Origin: a virus
Length of the DNA stretch: 33,023 bases
Reading direction: 5' to 3' (one strand)
Virus record (IMG/VR): IMGVR_UViG_3300044970_002357
Coordinates: 1-33,023 of that record
The position numbers and the translations under genes were made by a program. Shown here one piece after another: positions 7,210 through 13,314 of the stretch; within the stretch, counting starts at the first letter, position 1, and the number at the start of each line of letters is the position of its first letter. The notes under the pieces were generated by a model. The model worked only from the letters and a program-made list of their open reading frames with translations. It ran no database searches and was not told where the DNA came from.

Positions 7210-7568
7210 TTAGACGCCCCGTATTCTTTCGCACTTTTTTCCGCCGACAAATCGTAAATAATCTGCTCAAGTTCAGCAATGCGCTTCTGTGCTTCCGCCA
7301 GTTGAGCGCCTAACGTCTGCGGCGCACGCGCAGGGACGGCAAGGCCGAACGCTAAACACAATTCCGTGTAAGTTTTTTTACCCATTTGCCATGTATTCAC
7401 GGTGTTGGGCTTAATTAGCCAGCGCACCAACTCTTCGCGAGTTTTGTGCTGCGCCGCAAACCTAGCCGCCCGAAAGCTGAGAGGCGGGTTAATAACAGCG
7501 CCCAAGTCGAGGGCAACTTTTTGGCGCCAGGCAAGCCTATCTTTTGTCTGGTGGTGGAGTGTTTCCAT
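7206..7568 (-). CDS. Hypothetical protein with C-terminal coiled coil, 120 aa
   Basis: The gene overlaps its downstream neighbour by ATGA and its upstream neighbour by 32 bp. The central part (TREELVRWLIKPNTVNTWQMGKKTYTEL) could hold a degenerate HTH. The C-terminus (LGAQLAEAQKRIAELEQIIYDL) has heptad leucines and isoleucines typical of a short coiled coil. The family was not recognised. Confidence 0.6.
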   Translation of the reverse strand: METLHHQTKDRLAWRQKVALDLGAVINPPLSFRAARFAAQHKTREELVRWLIKPNTVNTWQMGKKTYTELCLAFGLAVPARAPQTLGAQLAEAQKRIAELEQIIYDLSAEKSAKEYGASK

Positions 7569-7743
7569 TTTGGATTTGAAATTTTTCTGAAGTTAGCTTG
7601 TAACGCTGCGCCGCCGCGCGGGCTTCCTCTGCGGTGGCAAATTGAGTCGCTGCGCTTTTGTCTGCGGGCCCGAGGTACACGTCTCGCCCGGACGGCTCAA
7701 CCAAGAGCCAGCACCCGGTCTCACGGTGCCGGATTCGGAGCAT
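7537..7743 (-). CDS. Hypothetical protein, 68 aa
   Basis: The frame begins MLRIRHRETGCWLLVEPSGR and has FATAEEARAAAQRYKL, giving a small beta-beta-alpha pattern. It overlaps both neighbours (23 bp upstream, 32 bp downstream). Its place in the compact leftward operon supports it as a gene. No function can be assigned. Confidence 0.55.
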   Translation of the reverse strand: MLRIRHRETGCWLLVEPSGRDVYLGPADKSAATQFATAEEARAAAQRYKLTSEKFQIQNGNTPPPDKR

Positions 7744-7945
7744 TTGGTTTTTTGCGGCGGTTCTTTGTCGCGTACCACATTGACTGGCGCATGCCCGTTG
7801 CTTCTAGCCCGCGGCGCGCCTCCCACGCGCGCAGCGCAACGAGCATGTCGCCGACCTTCTCGGGGTAGTTGGCGCCCGCAGTGTCTATGTCCATCGGCTG
7901 GTTAAGGTGCGCACCAAGCGTGCGCTGCGCGTCACGCCTCCCCAC
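7721..7945 (-). CDS. Hypothetical protein, 74 aa (GTG start)
   Basis: The GTG at 7945 is chosen because GGAGG lies 6 nt upstream of it; the in-frame ATG at 7894 has no ribosome-binding site. The product has NYPEKVGDMLVALRAWEARR and a basic C-terminus (WYATKNRRKKPNAP). It is one of the few genes in this operon with a canonical SD. The function is unknown. Confidence 0.55.
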   Translation of the reverse strand: MGRRDAQRTLGAHLNQPMDIDTAGANYPEKVGDMLVALRAWEARRGLEATGMRQSMWYATKNRRKKPNAPNPAP

Positions 7946-8117
7946 GGTGAGCCTCCTCTCTGGCTTTAGCGCGCGCTAAAAACTCATGGTTGACTCCGGC
8001 GCGTCCGGCTTGGAGTTCTTGGCGAAGGCGCTGCAACTCCTGCACGGTGTCCCGCAGCGCGGTTTTTAGCGCCTCGGTTTCCCGGTGCAGGCGGTCAATG
8101 AGGGTGTCAATGTTCAT
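7932..8117 (-). CDS. Small coiled-coil protein, 61 aa
   Basis: The product MNIDTLIDRLHRETEALKTA... followed by VQELQRLRQELQ is one predicted coiled coil with leucine heptads. It overlaps the zinc-ribbon gene upstream by 11 bp and the next gene by 14 bp. Phage proteins of this type are often accessory or regulatory. No family was recognised. Confidence 0.6.
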   Translation of the reverse strand: MNIDTLIDRLHRETEALKTALRDTVQELQRLRQELQAGRAGVNHEFLARAKAREEAHRGEA

Positions 8118-8259
8118 TTTTTTGTTCGTCGCATTTTGGGCAAAATGGGTCTAACTCACCATCCCACTCCATGTCAGCTGCGCAGTGCGGACAAAGTGGG
8201 AGCTCGGGAAGCTCTGGCTCACTTGTGAGCCAGTTGTCGTACCAGCGGGGAAGAGTCAT
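8107..8259 (-). CDS. Small zinc-ribbon protein, 50 aa
   Basis: The ATG at 8259 overlaps the upstream stop (ATGA) and is preferred over an in-frame start at 8355, which would lie inside the upstream gene. Two CxxC pairs (CPHC and CPKC, about residues 28-44) flank a short acidic loop (AADMEWDGELDPF), the signature of a zinc ribbon. It probably binds zinc and a protein or nucleic-acid partner. Confidence 0.65.
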   Translation of the reverse strand: MTLPRWYDNWLTSEPELPELPLCPHCAADMEWDGELDPFCPKCDEQKNEH

Positions 8260-8420
8260 TTTTTTTCGATTTGCAGGGCTGCGGCGTAGCACATTCCAAG
8301 GCTGAGGATTCCGAGGCCCGCAAAAATTGCGGCCTCCCATTGCCCGGCAAACCACCGGGCCCCGAAAGCGTCAAAATACGCCAAAGCTCCCGACGCGGCA
8401 AAGATTTGTGAACGGTTCAT
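8256..8420 (-). CDS. Small membrane protein, 54 aa
   Basis: This short leftward frame starts with ATG at 8420 and ends overlapping the zinc-ribbon ATG. The product begins MNRSQIFAASGALAYFDAFG and has one clear membrane helix at about residues 30-50 (AAIFAGLGILSLGMCYAAAL), ending QIEKK. It fits the gap in the operon exactly. It could be an early membrane protein such as a superinfection-exclusion factor; that is an inference from topology and location only. Confidence 0.65.
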   Translation of the reverse strand: MNRSQIFAASGALAYFDAFGARWFAGQWEAAIFAGLGILSLGMCYAAALQIEKK

Positions 8421-8432
8421 TTTTTGAAACGG

Positions 8433-8606
8433 TTAGCGGCCGACTTGCGCAGCGGTAAAGGTACGGCGTTCCGACCAGAGCGGCAGGCCATTTTTGCCGG
8501 TGGCGGTGATTGTGGCGGTGTACATGCCGTCTTTACGGCGGCGAATGTTGCCAAGCGTGCCGGTGCCGTTGCGGCCGATGCGGTAAGGTGCGGGGATTGT
8601 GGTCAT
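8433..8606 (-). CDS. Hypothetical protein, 57 aa
   Basis: The ATG at 8606 is chosen because it follows a CA-rich leader (CAACCAACCAACAACAAC) almost the same as that of the first gene of the operon; an in-frame start at 8648 would run into that gene. The product is basic, with beta-strand character (RRRKDGMYTATITATGKNG) and ends FTAAQVGR. No family was recognised. Confidence 0.6.
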   Translation of the reverse strand: MTTIPAPYRIGRNGTGTLGNIRRRKDGMYTATITATGKNGLPLWSERRTFTAAQVGR

Positions 8607-8634
8607 GTTGTTGTTGGTTGGTTGTTTGTTAAAA

Positions 8635-8826
8635 CTAACTGTTGGCACCGAAACAGGTGCTCGGAAGTTCTATGCCTTCTTCACCGTCTTCAAAAATAAG
8701 CTCTAGGCCGTTGCTTGCCACGGCGAGAACAACGGCTCGATGCAATTTGCCGTCGTCGTCGCAGTGGGTAACCATTTGCCCCGCCGTGAAGGTTTCATTT
8801 TCGTTGTGGTAGTTTAGTGTTGTCAT
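8635..8826 (-). CDS. Hypothetical protein, SH3-like, 63 aa, first gene of leftward operon
   Basis: The ATG at 8826 lies 34 nt downstream of a -10 box (TAGAGT) whose promoter overlaps the 18-bp operator. The start at 8988 in the same frame lies upstream of the promoter and is rejected. The product (TAGQMVTHCDDDGKLHRAVV then LELIFEDGEEGIEL) reads as a small beta-barrel of the SH3 or Tudor type. Being first in the operon, it should be the most strongly and directly controlled product. Confidence 0.65.
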   Translation of the reverse strand: MTTLNYHNENETFTAGQMVTHCDDDGKLHRAVVLAVASNGLELIFEDGEEGIELPSTCFGANS

Positions 8827-8860
8827 GTTGTTGGTTGGTTGGTTGCTGCTAACGACAACA

Positions 8861-8890
8861 ACTCTAGCCAACGCTTGCGCAAATGCAAGC
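8861..8890 (-). promoter_or_regulatory. Promoter with 18-bp operator for leftward operon
   Basis: Reading leftward, GCTTGCATTTGCGCAAGC (8890-8873) is an inverted repeat with 6-bp perfect arms. Its TTGCAT serves as -35, followed by a 16-nt spacer and the -10 TAGAGT (8866-8861). The same operator, -35, spacer and -10 occur at 12879-12908. A protein bound to the repeat would cover the -35 and block transcription, unless it acts as an activator. Confidence 0.7.
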
Positions 8891-8950
8891 GGTTTGTGTA
8901 AATTTTTTTTGCGTTGTAAAATGCGGATTGCCAGCGTTTTGCAAAAGCGG

Positions 8951-8983
8951 CGCGCCCCGAGCGCAAAAAATTCTCGGGGCGCG
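8951..8983 (-). terminator. Intrinsic terminator behind recE-recT-sigma4 operon
   Basis: CGCGCCCCGAG (8951-8961) and CTCGGGGCGCG (8973-8983) form a perfect 11-bp stem with an 11-nt A-rich loop. On the rightward strand a six-T run follows (8988-8993). On the leftward strand the tail is only CCGCTTTTGC. It lies 21 nt after the last leftward gene of that operon, so it probably works leftward and may be bidirectional, insulating the next promoter. Confidence 0.75.
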
Positions 8984-9004
8984 CGCATTTTTTACGGCCA
9001 GGCG

Positions 9005-9310
9005 TTATGTGTCGAGTTCTTGAATTTTGATCCACAGCAAAAGTTTCTTCCGAATTCGTCGAACGCACTTTTTTTCAATCTGTTGCGCTGTCAAAACACA
9101 GATTTTTGCCCGCTTTGAAACCGTTTTTAAGGTTTCTGGAACACCCGTGACAAATCCGTAGCGTGTTTTTAGTACCAGCTGGGATCTTTCCGGTAACTCG
9201 CCGAGGACTTCATGGATTTTTTCACAGAGATCATCCGTGAGCGTGATCGGTTTAAATTTTTTTAACAAATCAGGATCACGACATTCTGTGATTCGACCGC
9301 TTCTGTTCAT
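9005..9310 (-). CDS. Sigma-70 region 4-like protein, 101 aa
   Basis: Residues about 38-90 carry GELPERSQLVLKTRYGF, then TLKTVSKRAKICVLTAQQIE and KKCVRRIRKKL. This follows the layout of sigma factor region 4: a LPER...VL..RYG helix, a linker, then a helix-turn-helix ending in QIEKKAL.KLRK. Regions 2 and 3 are absent and the whole protein is only 101 residues, so it cannot be a complete sigma factor. It may bind the RNA polymerase beta flap or a -35 element as an accessory or appropriator factor. It is the last gene of the recombination operon, 15 nt behind recT. Confidence 0.75.
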   Translation of the reverse strand: MNRSGRITECRDPDLLKKFKPITLTDDLCEKIHEVLGELPERSQLVLKTRYGFVTGVPETLKTVSKRAKICVLTAQQIEKKCVRRIRKKLLLWIKIQELDT

Positions 9311-9325
9311 TTTGCGCGCATTTTT

Positions 9326-10051
9326 TTACAGCCAGTCGTCGGCGGCTGGCTCTGCCACTGGAGCCGCGGGCGCAGCCTCAACAACGGCAACGGGTTCCGC
9401 GGCAACCTCGGCGGCCTGCACGGGTTTTGCTTTGGCAAGCCGTTTATTCACATCCGCCGCGCGGTCAACGCGTTCCGGATGCCCGTGCACGTCCTCGACC
9501 TCGTCCGCGGCGTGCATGCCCGACAACACGTCAGGGGCGTACAGGCGCCCGAAAAACGCCGCAGCGCGGTACCTCAACATTAACTCCGGCATCGTTTTCC
9601 ATTTGGATCCGTTTTTTGTCGACCAGCCCTCGGCCTTAGCCATCGCGATGGACGCCGGGGGGCCCTCGAGTTCCTCCCCGGTCGATCGATCGTATGCCCA
9701 CGCGCGGCAGCTTGCGGCTTCACCTTCGCCCTCGATGCGGAACCGAATCGGGGAGAACCGCCCGCACGAATTGAGCGCCGCGATAATGAACGACGACGAC
9801 CAGGAGGGGCGCCCGTGGATGATGTGTAGGTTCTGCATCACCGCCAGCGGGCTCGCGCCGATTCGCTGGCTCATTTCAAGCGCGATGAGCGCGTTCCCGA
9901 TTTTTTCAGCGCCACGGTATTGCTCTGGAACGAGGTCCGAGCTGCAGAGGGCTTTTGCCATGCGTTGGGCGGCCTCAAATCCGGCGACCCCGGAAAACGC
10001 GGTAAGCTGGGTGTTGTTGTTAGTGGGTGTTGTTGTTGTTGCGAGTTCCAT
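9326..10051 (-). CDS. recT: RecT-family single-strand annealing protein, 241 aa
   Basis: The core (FEAAQRMAKALCSSDLVPEQY, then GNALIALEMSQRIGASPLAV, MQNLHIIHGRPSWSSSFII, and a CRAWAYDRSTGEELEG segment) matches phage RecT-like annealases. These pair complementary single strands during phage recombination and replication. The C-terminus is a low-complexity alanine, proline and glutamate tail ending ADDWL, reminiscent of acidic tips that recruit partners. It lies 12 nt downstream of a RecE-like nuclease, the usual partner. The leader (CTAACCATTCACCAAC) lacks an SD. Confidence 0.8.
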   Translation of the reverse strand: MELATTTTPTNNNTQLTAFSGVAGFEAAQRMAKALCSSDLVPEQYRGAEKIGNALIALEMSQRIGASPLAVMQNLHIIHGRPSWSSSFIIAALNSCGRFSPIRFRIEGEGEAASCRAWAYDRSTGEELEGPPASIAMAKAEGWSTKNGSKWKTMPELMLRYRAAAFFGRLYAPDVLSGMHAADEVEDVHGHPERVDRAADVNKRLAKAKPVQAAEVAAEPVAVVEAAPAAPVAEPAADDWL

Positions 10052-10063
10052 GTTGGTGAATGG

Positions 10064-10891
10064 TTAGATTTTGGCAAATGCGGGGATAGTCAGCGGTTGG
10101 GCATCAGTCGGAAAACCGGGCCATGACCCGGAATCAAGGCACGACTTATAAGTCTCCAAGTCCGCTTTGTAAGCAGCGCGGCCTGCGTCAACAAATTCGT
10201 CGGTAGCGACAAACACCTGGACAAGATAAGGAGGCTCTTTTTCGACGGCGATGAAAACAAACGACTCTGCCGGGTGTTGCAGCGTCCGCAGCGCGTCGAG
10301 GTAAAACGCAGCTTGCACGTGATATCGGAATTTCCACGCGTCGCGTTGAAACGCATCGGCGCTGGCGTTTGTCGTGGTCTTGAGGTCCACCACAAGCGCG
10401 TCTGTCGTTACCTGATCGGGCCGCGCGCGGCACCGAACGCCGGTGTCGGTGTCAGTCCAGTATAGCGACATCTCCGCGGTGGAGGGGTGCCCCGCGGCAA
10501 GGATGCGGCCTGCAGTTGGGTGGGCGTGCACCGCGTCGGCAATGAGTTGCAGTTCCCTGTGCTCGTCTTCCGTTACAGGCTCACGTCCGCACGCTTCGAG
10601 AATAAACGCCTCCCACGCTTCTTTTCCGGCTTTTGTGCGACGGTCAATTCCTGCAGGCGTGATTGCGGTTTCCCGCGCCACGTTTTCTGGCTCAAGAGTA
10701 TACAGGTGGACCAGCATGCCCCAACGCTGCGCCGGGGTGCGGGTTTCCGGGGGCGCAGTCAGGCGGGCGTGGTACACGGCCGGAGCGCGGCGGATGAGGT
10801 CCAGCCCGTGTTTGCTAACACGGGTCTTGTCCGCGTGATATTCAGCCGCGGGTAGGTTTTCGACGATTTTGTTTTCGGTTGTTGATGTCAT
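10064..10891 (-). CDS. RecE-like PD-(D/E)XK exonuclease, 275 aa
   Basis: Sequence marks include LPAAEYHADKTRVSKHGLDL near the N-terminus, RWGMLVHLYTLEP, then GVRCRARPDQVTTDALVVDLKTT (the D...D-x-K active-site core) and WKFRYHVQAAFYLDAL. This is the PDDEXK-like putative exonuclease family found beside RecT, which resects dsDNA 5' to 3'. The ATG at 10891 is preferred to the in-frame ATG at 10969, because the operator-promoter lies between them and the family match begins after 10891. It is the first gene of the leftward recombination operon. Confidence 0.8.
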   Translation of the reverse strand: MTSTTENKIVENLPAAEYHADKTRVSKHGLDLIRRAPAVYHARLTAPPETRTPAQRWGMLVHLYTLEPENVARETAITPAGIDRRTKAGKEAWEAFILEACGREPVTEDEHRELQLIADAVHAHPTAGRILAAGHPSTAEMSLYWTDTDTGVRCRARPDQVTTDALVVDLKTTTNASADAFQRDAWKFRYHVQAAFYLDALRTLQHPAESFVFIAVEKEPPYLVQVFVATDEFVDAGRAAYKADLETYKSCLDSGSWPGFPTDAQPLTIPAFAKI

Positions 10892-10931
10892 ATTTTTTTG
10901 CCCGGTTTTGGGCGTTGGCATTTCAATCTGG

Positions 10932-10962
10932 GCTTGCAGCGTTGCAAGCAATTTTTTATCGT
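10932..10962 (+). promoter_or_regulatory. Divergent control region with 18-bp operator
   Basis: GCTTGCAGCGTTGCAAGC (10932-10949) has perfect 7-bp arms (GCTTGCA/TGCAAGC). Rightward, TTGCAG (10934-10939) with a 17-nt spacer to TATCGT (10957-10962) makes a promoter whose start would fall at or next to the HTH gene ATG at 10968, implying a leaderless mRNA. Leftward, TTGCAA (10947-10942) with a 16-nt spacer to TGAAAT (10925-10920) could drive the RecE-like gene. One operator could therefore control both directions. Confidence 0.65.
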
Positions 10963-10967
10963 AGAGC

Positions 10968-11156
10968 ATGAGCTTGACCAGTTCGACCGCGATTCTTGCA
11001 GCTTTAGACGCTCAAAGAAAGGCACTTCCGATAAGTCGGAAAAAATGGCTGCGGGCTGCACGTGTCGCGGAGTCAACGTTCTACCGGTGGCAAAACGGGC
11101 AGACCGAGCCGACTTTTCGCACGCTGCAACGACTCGAACGTGCGCTGGTGAAATGA
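10968..11156 (+). CDS. Small XRE/Cro-type HTH regulator, 62 aa
   Basis: The product reads MSLTSSTAILAALDAQRKAL, then ISRKKWLRAARVAESTFYRW and QNGQTEPTFRTLQRLERALV. The VAESTFYRWQNGQTEPTFRTL segment is a Cro/C1-type helix-turn-helix and covers most of the protein, so it is a single DNA-binding domain. It is the first rightward gene behind the 18-bp operator and overlaps the helicase (ATGA). Cro-like size and position suggest that it represses its own promoter and the two other operator sites. No larger CI-type repressor is present. Confidence 0.75.
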   Translation: MSLTSSTAILAALDAQRKALPISRKKWLRAARVAESTFYRWQNGQTEPTFRTLQRLERALVK

Positions 11157-12538
11157 CGCTGCGGCCGTACCAGGAGGAGGCCATTGGCGCAGTCCGTGCG
11201 GCGTTTGCTGCGGGGCGGCGCGCGCCGTTGTTGGTCGCCCCTACGGGGGCCGGGAAGACCGTCATGTTTTGCTACATAACGCAGGGAGCAAAAGCGAAGG
11301 GCCGCCGAGTGATGATTCTGGCGCACCGGGCCGAGCTTCTTGACCAAACGTCACGCGCGTTGATGGGACTGGGAATCTCGCACGGCATGATCGCCGCTGG
11401 ACGCACGGCAGACCGCACCGAAGCCGTGCAGGTCGCCGGGGTGCAGACGCTGGTGCGGCGTCTGGGCAATACGTCACCGCCGGACTTGCTTGTGATTGAT
11501 GAGGCCCACCACGCTGCGGCCGGAAGCTGGCGCGCGATCGTGCAGGCGTTTCCAGCGGCAAAGATTCTCGGCGTGACAGCGACGCCAGAGCGCCTCGATG
11601 GGAAAGGGCTGGGGGACGTATTCGACGATTTGATCCGCGGGCCGGAAGTGGCGGATTTAATTACCGCGGGTTTTTTGTCGCGGCCCGTGTACTACGCCCC
11701 AACAACGGCGAGCCTCGACGGCGTGCGCACGACCGCGGGCGATTACAACAAGGCGGACATCGAGCAGGCCGTGAACCGGCCGACCATCACGGGAGACGCA
11801 GTGACGCACTACCGGCGTTTGTGCGCAGGTGTGCCGGCAATTGCCTTTTGCACTTCGATCGCGCACGCGGAGAACGTTGCGGCTAATTTCCGCGAGGCGG
11901 GCTTTCGGTGGGGCGTGATCGACGGCACGATGACCCCGGAAGACCGGCGGCAGGCTGTCGCTGACCTTGGCACCGGCGCGCTGCACGGCTTGTCCTCGTG
12001 TGAGATTGTCAGCGAGGGGTTTGATTTGCCATGCGTCACAGCGGCAATTTTACTGCGGCCGACAAAATCGCTGGCGTTATACCTGCAGCAGGTCGGGCGC
12101 GTGCTCAGGCCGCATCCTGGCAAACAAAACGCAGTCATCCTCGACCACGTGGGCAACGTGATCCGCCACGGGTTGGCGGAGGAGGTGCGGGAATGGTCTC
12201 TCGATGGCGACGAAGAGCGGCGGAAAAAACGCAAAGCGGATGACGGCATGAAAAACCGGCAGTGCCCGTCATGTTATGCGGTCCACGCGCCCGGGCCCGT
12301 TTGCCCGTTGTGCGGGCATGAGTACGAGGTCAAGGGCCGCCAGGTGGTGGAAGTCGCCGGCGAGCTTGAGCAACTCAACGCCGAGCGGTTGGCTGCGATA
12401 ACAAAAAGGCAGGGGCAGGGCAACGCGCGCACGCTCGGTGAGCTGGTCGCGCTCGGCCGAGCGAGGGGGTATAAAAACCCGGCCGCGTGGGCGAGTCACA
12501 TCATCACCGCGCGGCGCAAACGGGGGGTGCCCGCATGA
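11153..12538 (+). CDS. SF2 DEAH-box helicase, 461 aa
   Basis: The ATG at 11153 overlaps the regulator stop and is chosen over a far upstream in-frame start at 10898. Superfamily 2 motifs are clear: motif I APTGAGKT (residues 29-36), DEAH (116-119), GVTATPERLDGKG, and QQVGRVLRPHPGKQNAVILD. A C-terminal CxxC...CxxC zinc knuckle (CPSCYAVHAPGPVCPLC) follows. The helicase is expected to unwind or translocate on DNA at replication or recombination intermediates. It is coupled to the VRR-NUC gene by ATGA. Confidence 0.85.
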   Translation: MTLRPYQEEAIGAVRAAFAAGRRAPLLVAPTGAGKTVMFCYITQGAKAKGRRVMILAHRAELLDQTSRALMGLGISHGMIAAGRTADRTEAVQVAGVQTLVRRLGNTSPPDLLVIDEAHHAAAGSWRAIVQAFPAAKILGVTATPERLDGKGLGDVFDDLIRGPEVADLITAGFLSRPVYYAPTTASLDGVRTTAGDYNKADIEQAVNRPTITGDAVTHYRRLCAGVPAIAFCTSIAHAENVAANFREAGFRWGVIDGTMTPEDRRQAVADLGTGALHGLSSCEIVSEGFDLPCVTAAILLRPTKSLALYLQQVGRVLRPHPGKQNAVILDHVGNVIRHGLAEEVREWSLDGDEERRKKRKADDGMKNRQCPSCYAVHAPGPVCPLCGHEYEVKGRQVVEVAGELEQLNAERLAAITKRQGQGNARTLGELVALGRARGYKNPAAWASHIITARRKRGVPA

Positions 12539-12873
12539 GCGAAAAACTTTTGCAGTCGCAAATCATGCGCGAGCTTGGCAGTCGGCCGGACGTGCGCATT
12601 TTTCGCAACCAGGTGGGCACGTATCGGCTTGAGGACGGGCGCATGATCACCTCGGGGCTTTGCAAAGGGTCCGCGGACCTTGTCGGGTGGCAAACCGTTA
12701 CCATCACGCAAGATATGGTTGGGCAGCAGGCTGCGGTTTTTCTTTCGGTGGAGGTCAAAGGCGAACGCACGCGCGTTACGCCAGAGCAAGAAAACTGGGC
12801 GGCGTTTGTTAAAAAATGCGGCGGCAAAGCTGTGATTGCCAGAAGTTTACAAGACGCGGAAAAAATCCTGTAA
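12535..12873 (+). CDS. VRR-NUC nuclease, 112 aa
   Basis: The ATG at 12535 overlaps the helicase stop. The product is a compact VRR-NUC domain of the restriction-endonuclease fold: SEKLLQSQIMRELGSRPDV, the glycine-aspartate segment GLCKGSADLVGW, LSVEVKGE (the E-x-K of the active site) and TPEQENWAAFVKKCGGKAVI. Phage members of this family are structure-specific endonucleases, often next to helicases. Pairing with the SF2 helicase suggests processing of branched replication intermediates. Confidence 0.85.
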   Translation: MSEKLLQSQIMRELGSRPDVRIFRNQVGTYRLEDGRMITSGLCKGSADLVGWQTVTITQDMVGQQAAVFLSVEVKGERTRVTPEQENWAAFVKKCGGKAVIARSLQDAEKIL

Positions 12874-12878
12874 AAATC

Positions 12879-12908
12879 GCTTGCATCCTTGCAAGCGGCG
12901 GCTAGAGT
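12879..12908 (+). promoter_or_regulatory. Promoter with 18-bp operator for gene 12916
   Basis: GCTTGCATCCTTGCAAGC (12879-12896) has perfect 7-bp arms. TTGCAT (12881-12886), a 16-nt spacer and TAGAGT (12903-12908) form a promoter with the same geometry as the one at 8861-8890. The ATG at 12916 begins 8 nt after the end of the -10, so the transcript should begin at or within 1-2 nt of the start codon (leaderless). Confidence 0.75.
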
Positions 12909-12915
12909 GGGGCGC

Positions 12916-13266
12916 ATGACAACCACCATCGCTTACAAACTTCCCTCCGGCCGCTCCGCAGTTATCACCGTTGCCCCAGAAAAAAATTGGGATGGCACTA
13001 TCACGGCCGCCACAACAGCGACAGTTGAGGGTGTTGGCAGACCGATTTTAGGCGGCCGTACCAAGTTGGCGGGCATGCCCGCGTGGGCGGTTAGCTGCAT
13101 CGGCAAGCTGCCGCTGAATGCTGAGATTGACGCGCAGGTGAGTGCCGCTGAGGCTGCCATCAATGCAGCGCATTCCGAGCACAACGCAACCGCAGTTGCG
13201 CACGTTGCCGAGTTGGCAGCAGTCAGCGCCAGCAGCGCGATGATGGAGCGTAAAATGGCATACTAA
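12916..13266 (+). CDS. Hypothetical early phage protein, 116 aa
   Basis: The ATG at 12916 follows the -10 box directly; no SD is present, in line with a leaderless transcript. The product begins MTTTIAYKLPSGRSAVITVA, has GMPAWAVSCIGKLPLNAEID in the middle and an alanine-rich helix at the end. The W-A-V-x-x-I-G-K-L-P-L-x-x-E motif resembles an unnamed phage protein family recalled from other genomes. The gene forms a one-gene transcription unit between operator 3 and the terminator at 13281. Confidence 0.7.
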   Translation: MTTTIAYKLPSGRSAVITVAPEKNWDGTITAATTATVEGVGRPILGGRTKLAGMPAWAVSCIGKLPLNAEIDAQVSAAEAAINAAHSEHNATAVAHVAELAAVSASSAMMERKMAY

Positions 13267-13280
13267 TAACAACAACAACC

Positions 13281-13310
13281 GCCCCCGGCTAACACCGGGG
13301 GCTTTTTTTT
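13281..13310 (+). terminator. Strong intrinsic terminator before the primase gene
   Basis: GCCCCCGG (13281-13288) and CCGGGGGC (13295-13302) pair around the loop CTAACA and are followed by eight T (13303-13310). This is a textbook rho-independent terminator. The primase ATG is at 13315, only 4 nt after the T-run, so the terminator also occupies the primase leader. Expression of primase then needs read-through, antitermination or reliance on an upstream promoter with attenuation. Confidence 0.9.
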
Positions 13311-13314
13311 ACCC

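Noticed and set aside
10970-11152. Helicase start at 10898 giving 546 residues
   Set aside because: That start would run through the operator and the regulator gene in another frame; the ATG at 11153 overlaps the regulator stop and begins the family match (MTLRPYQEEA).
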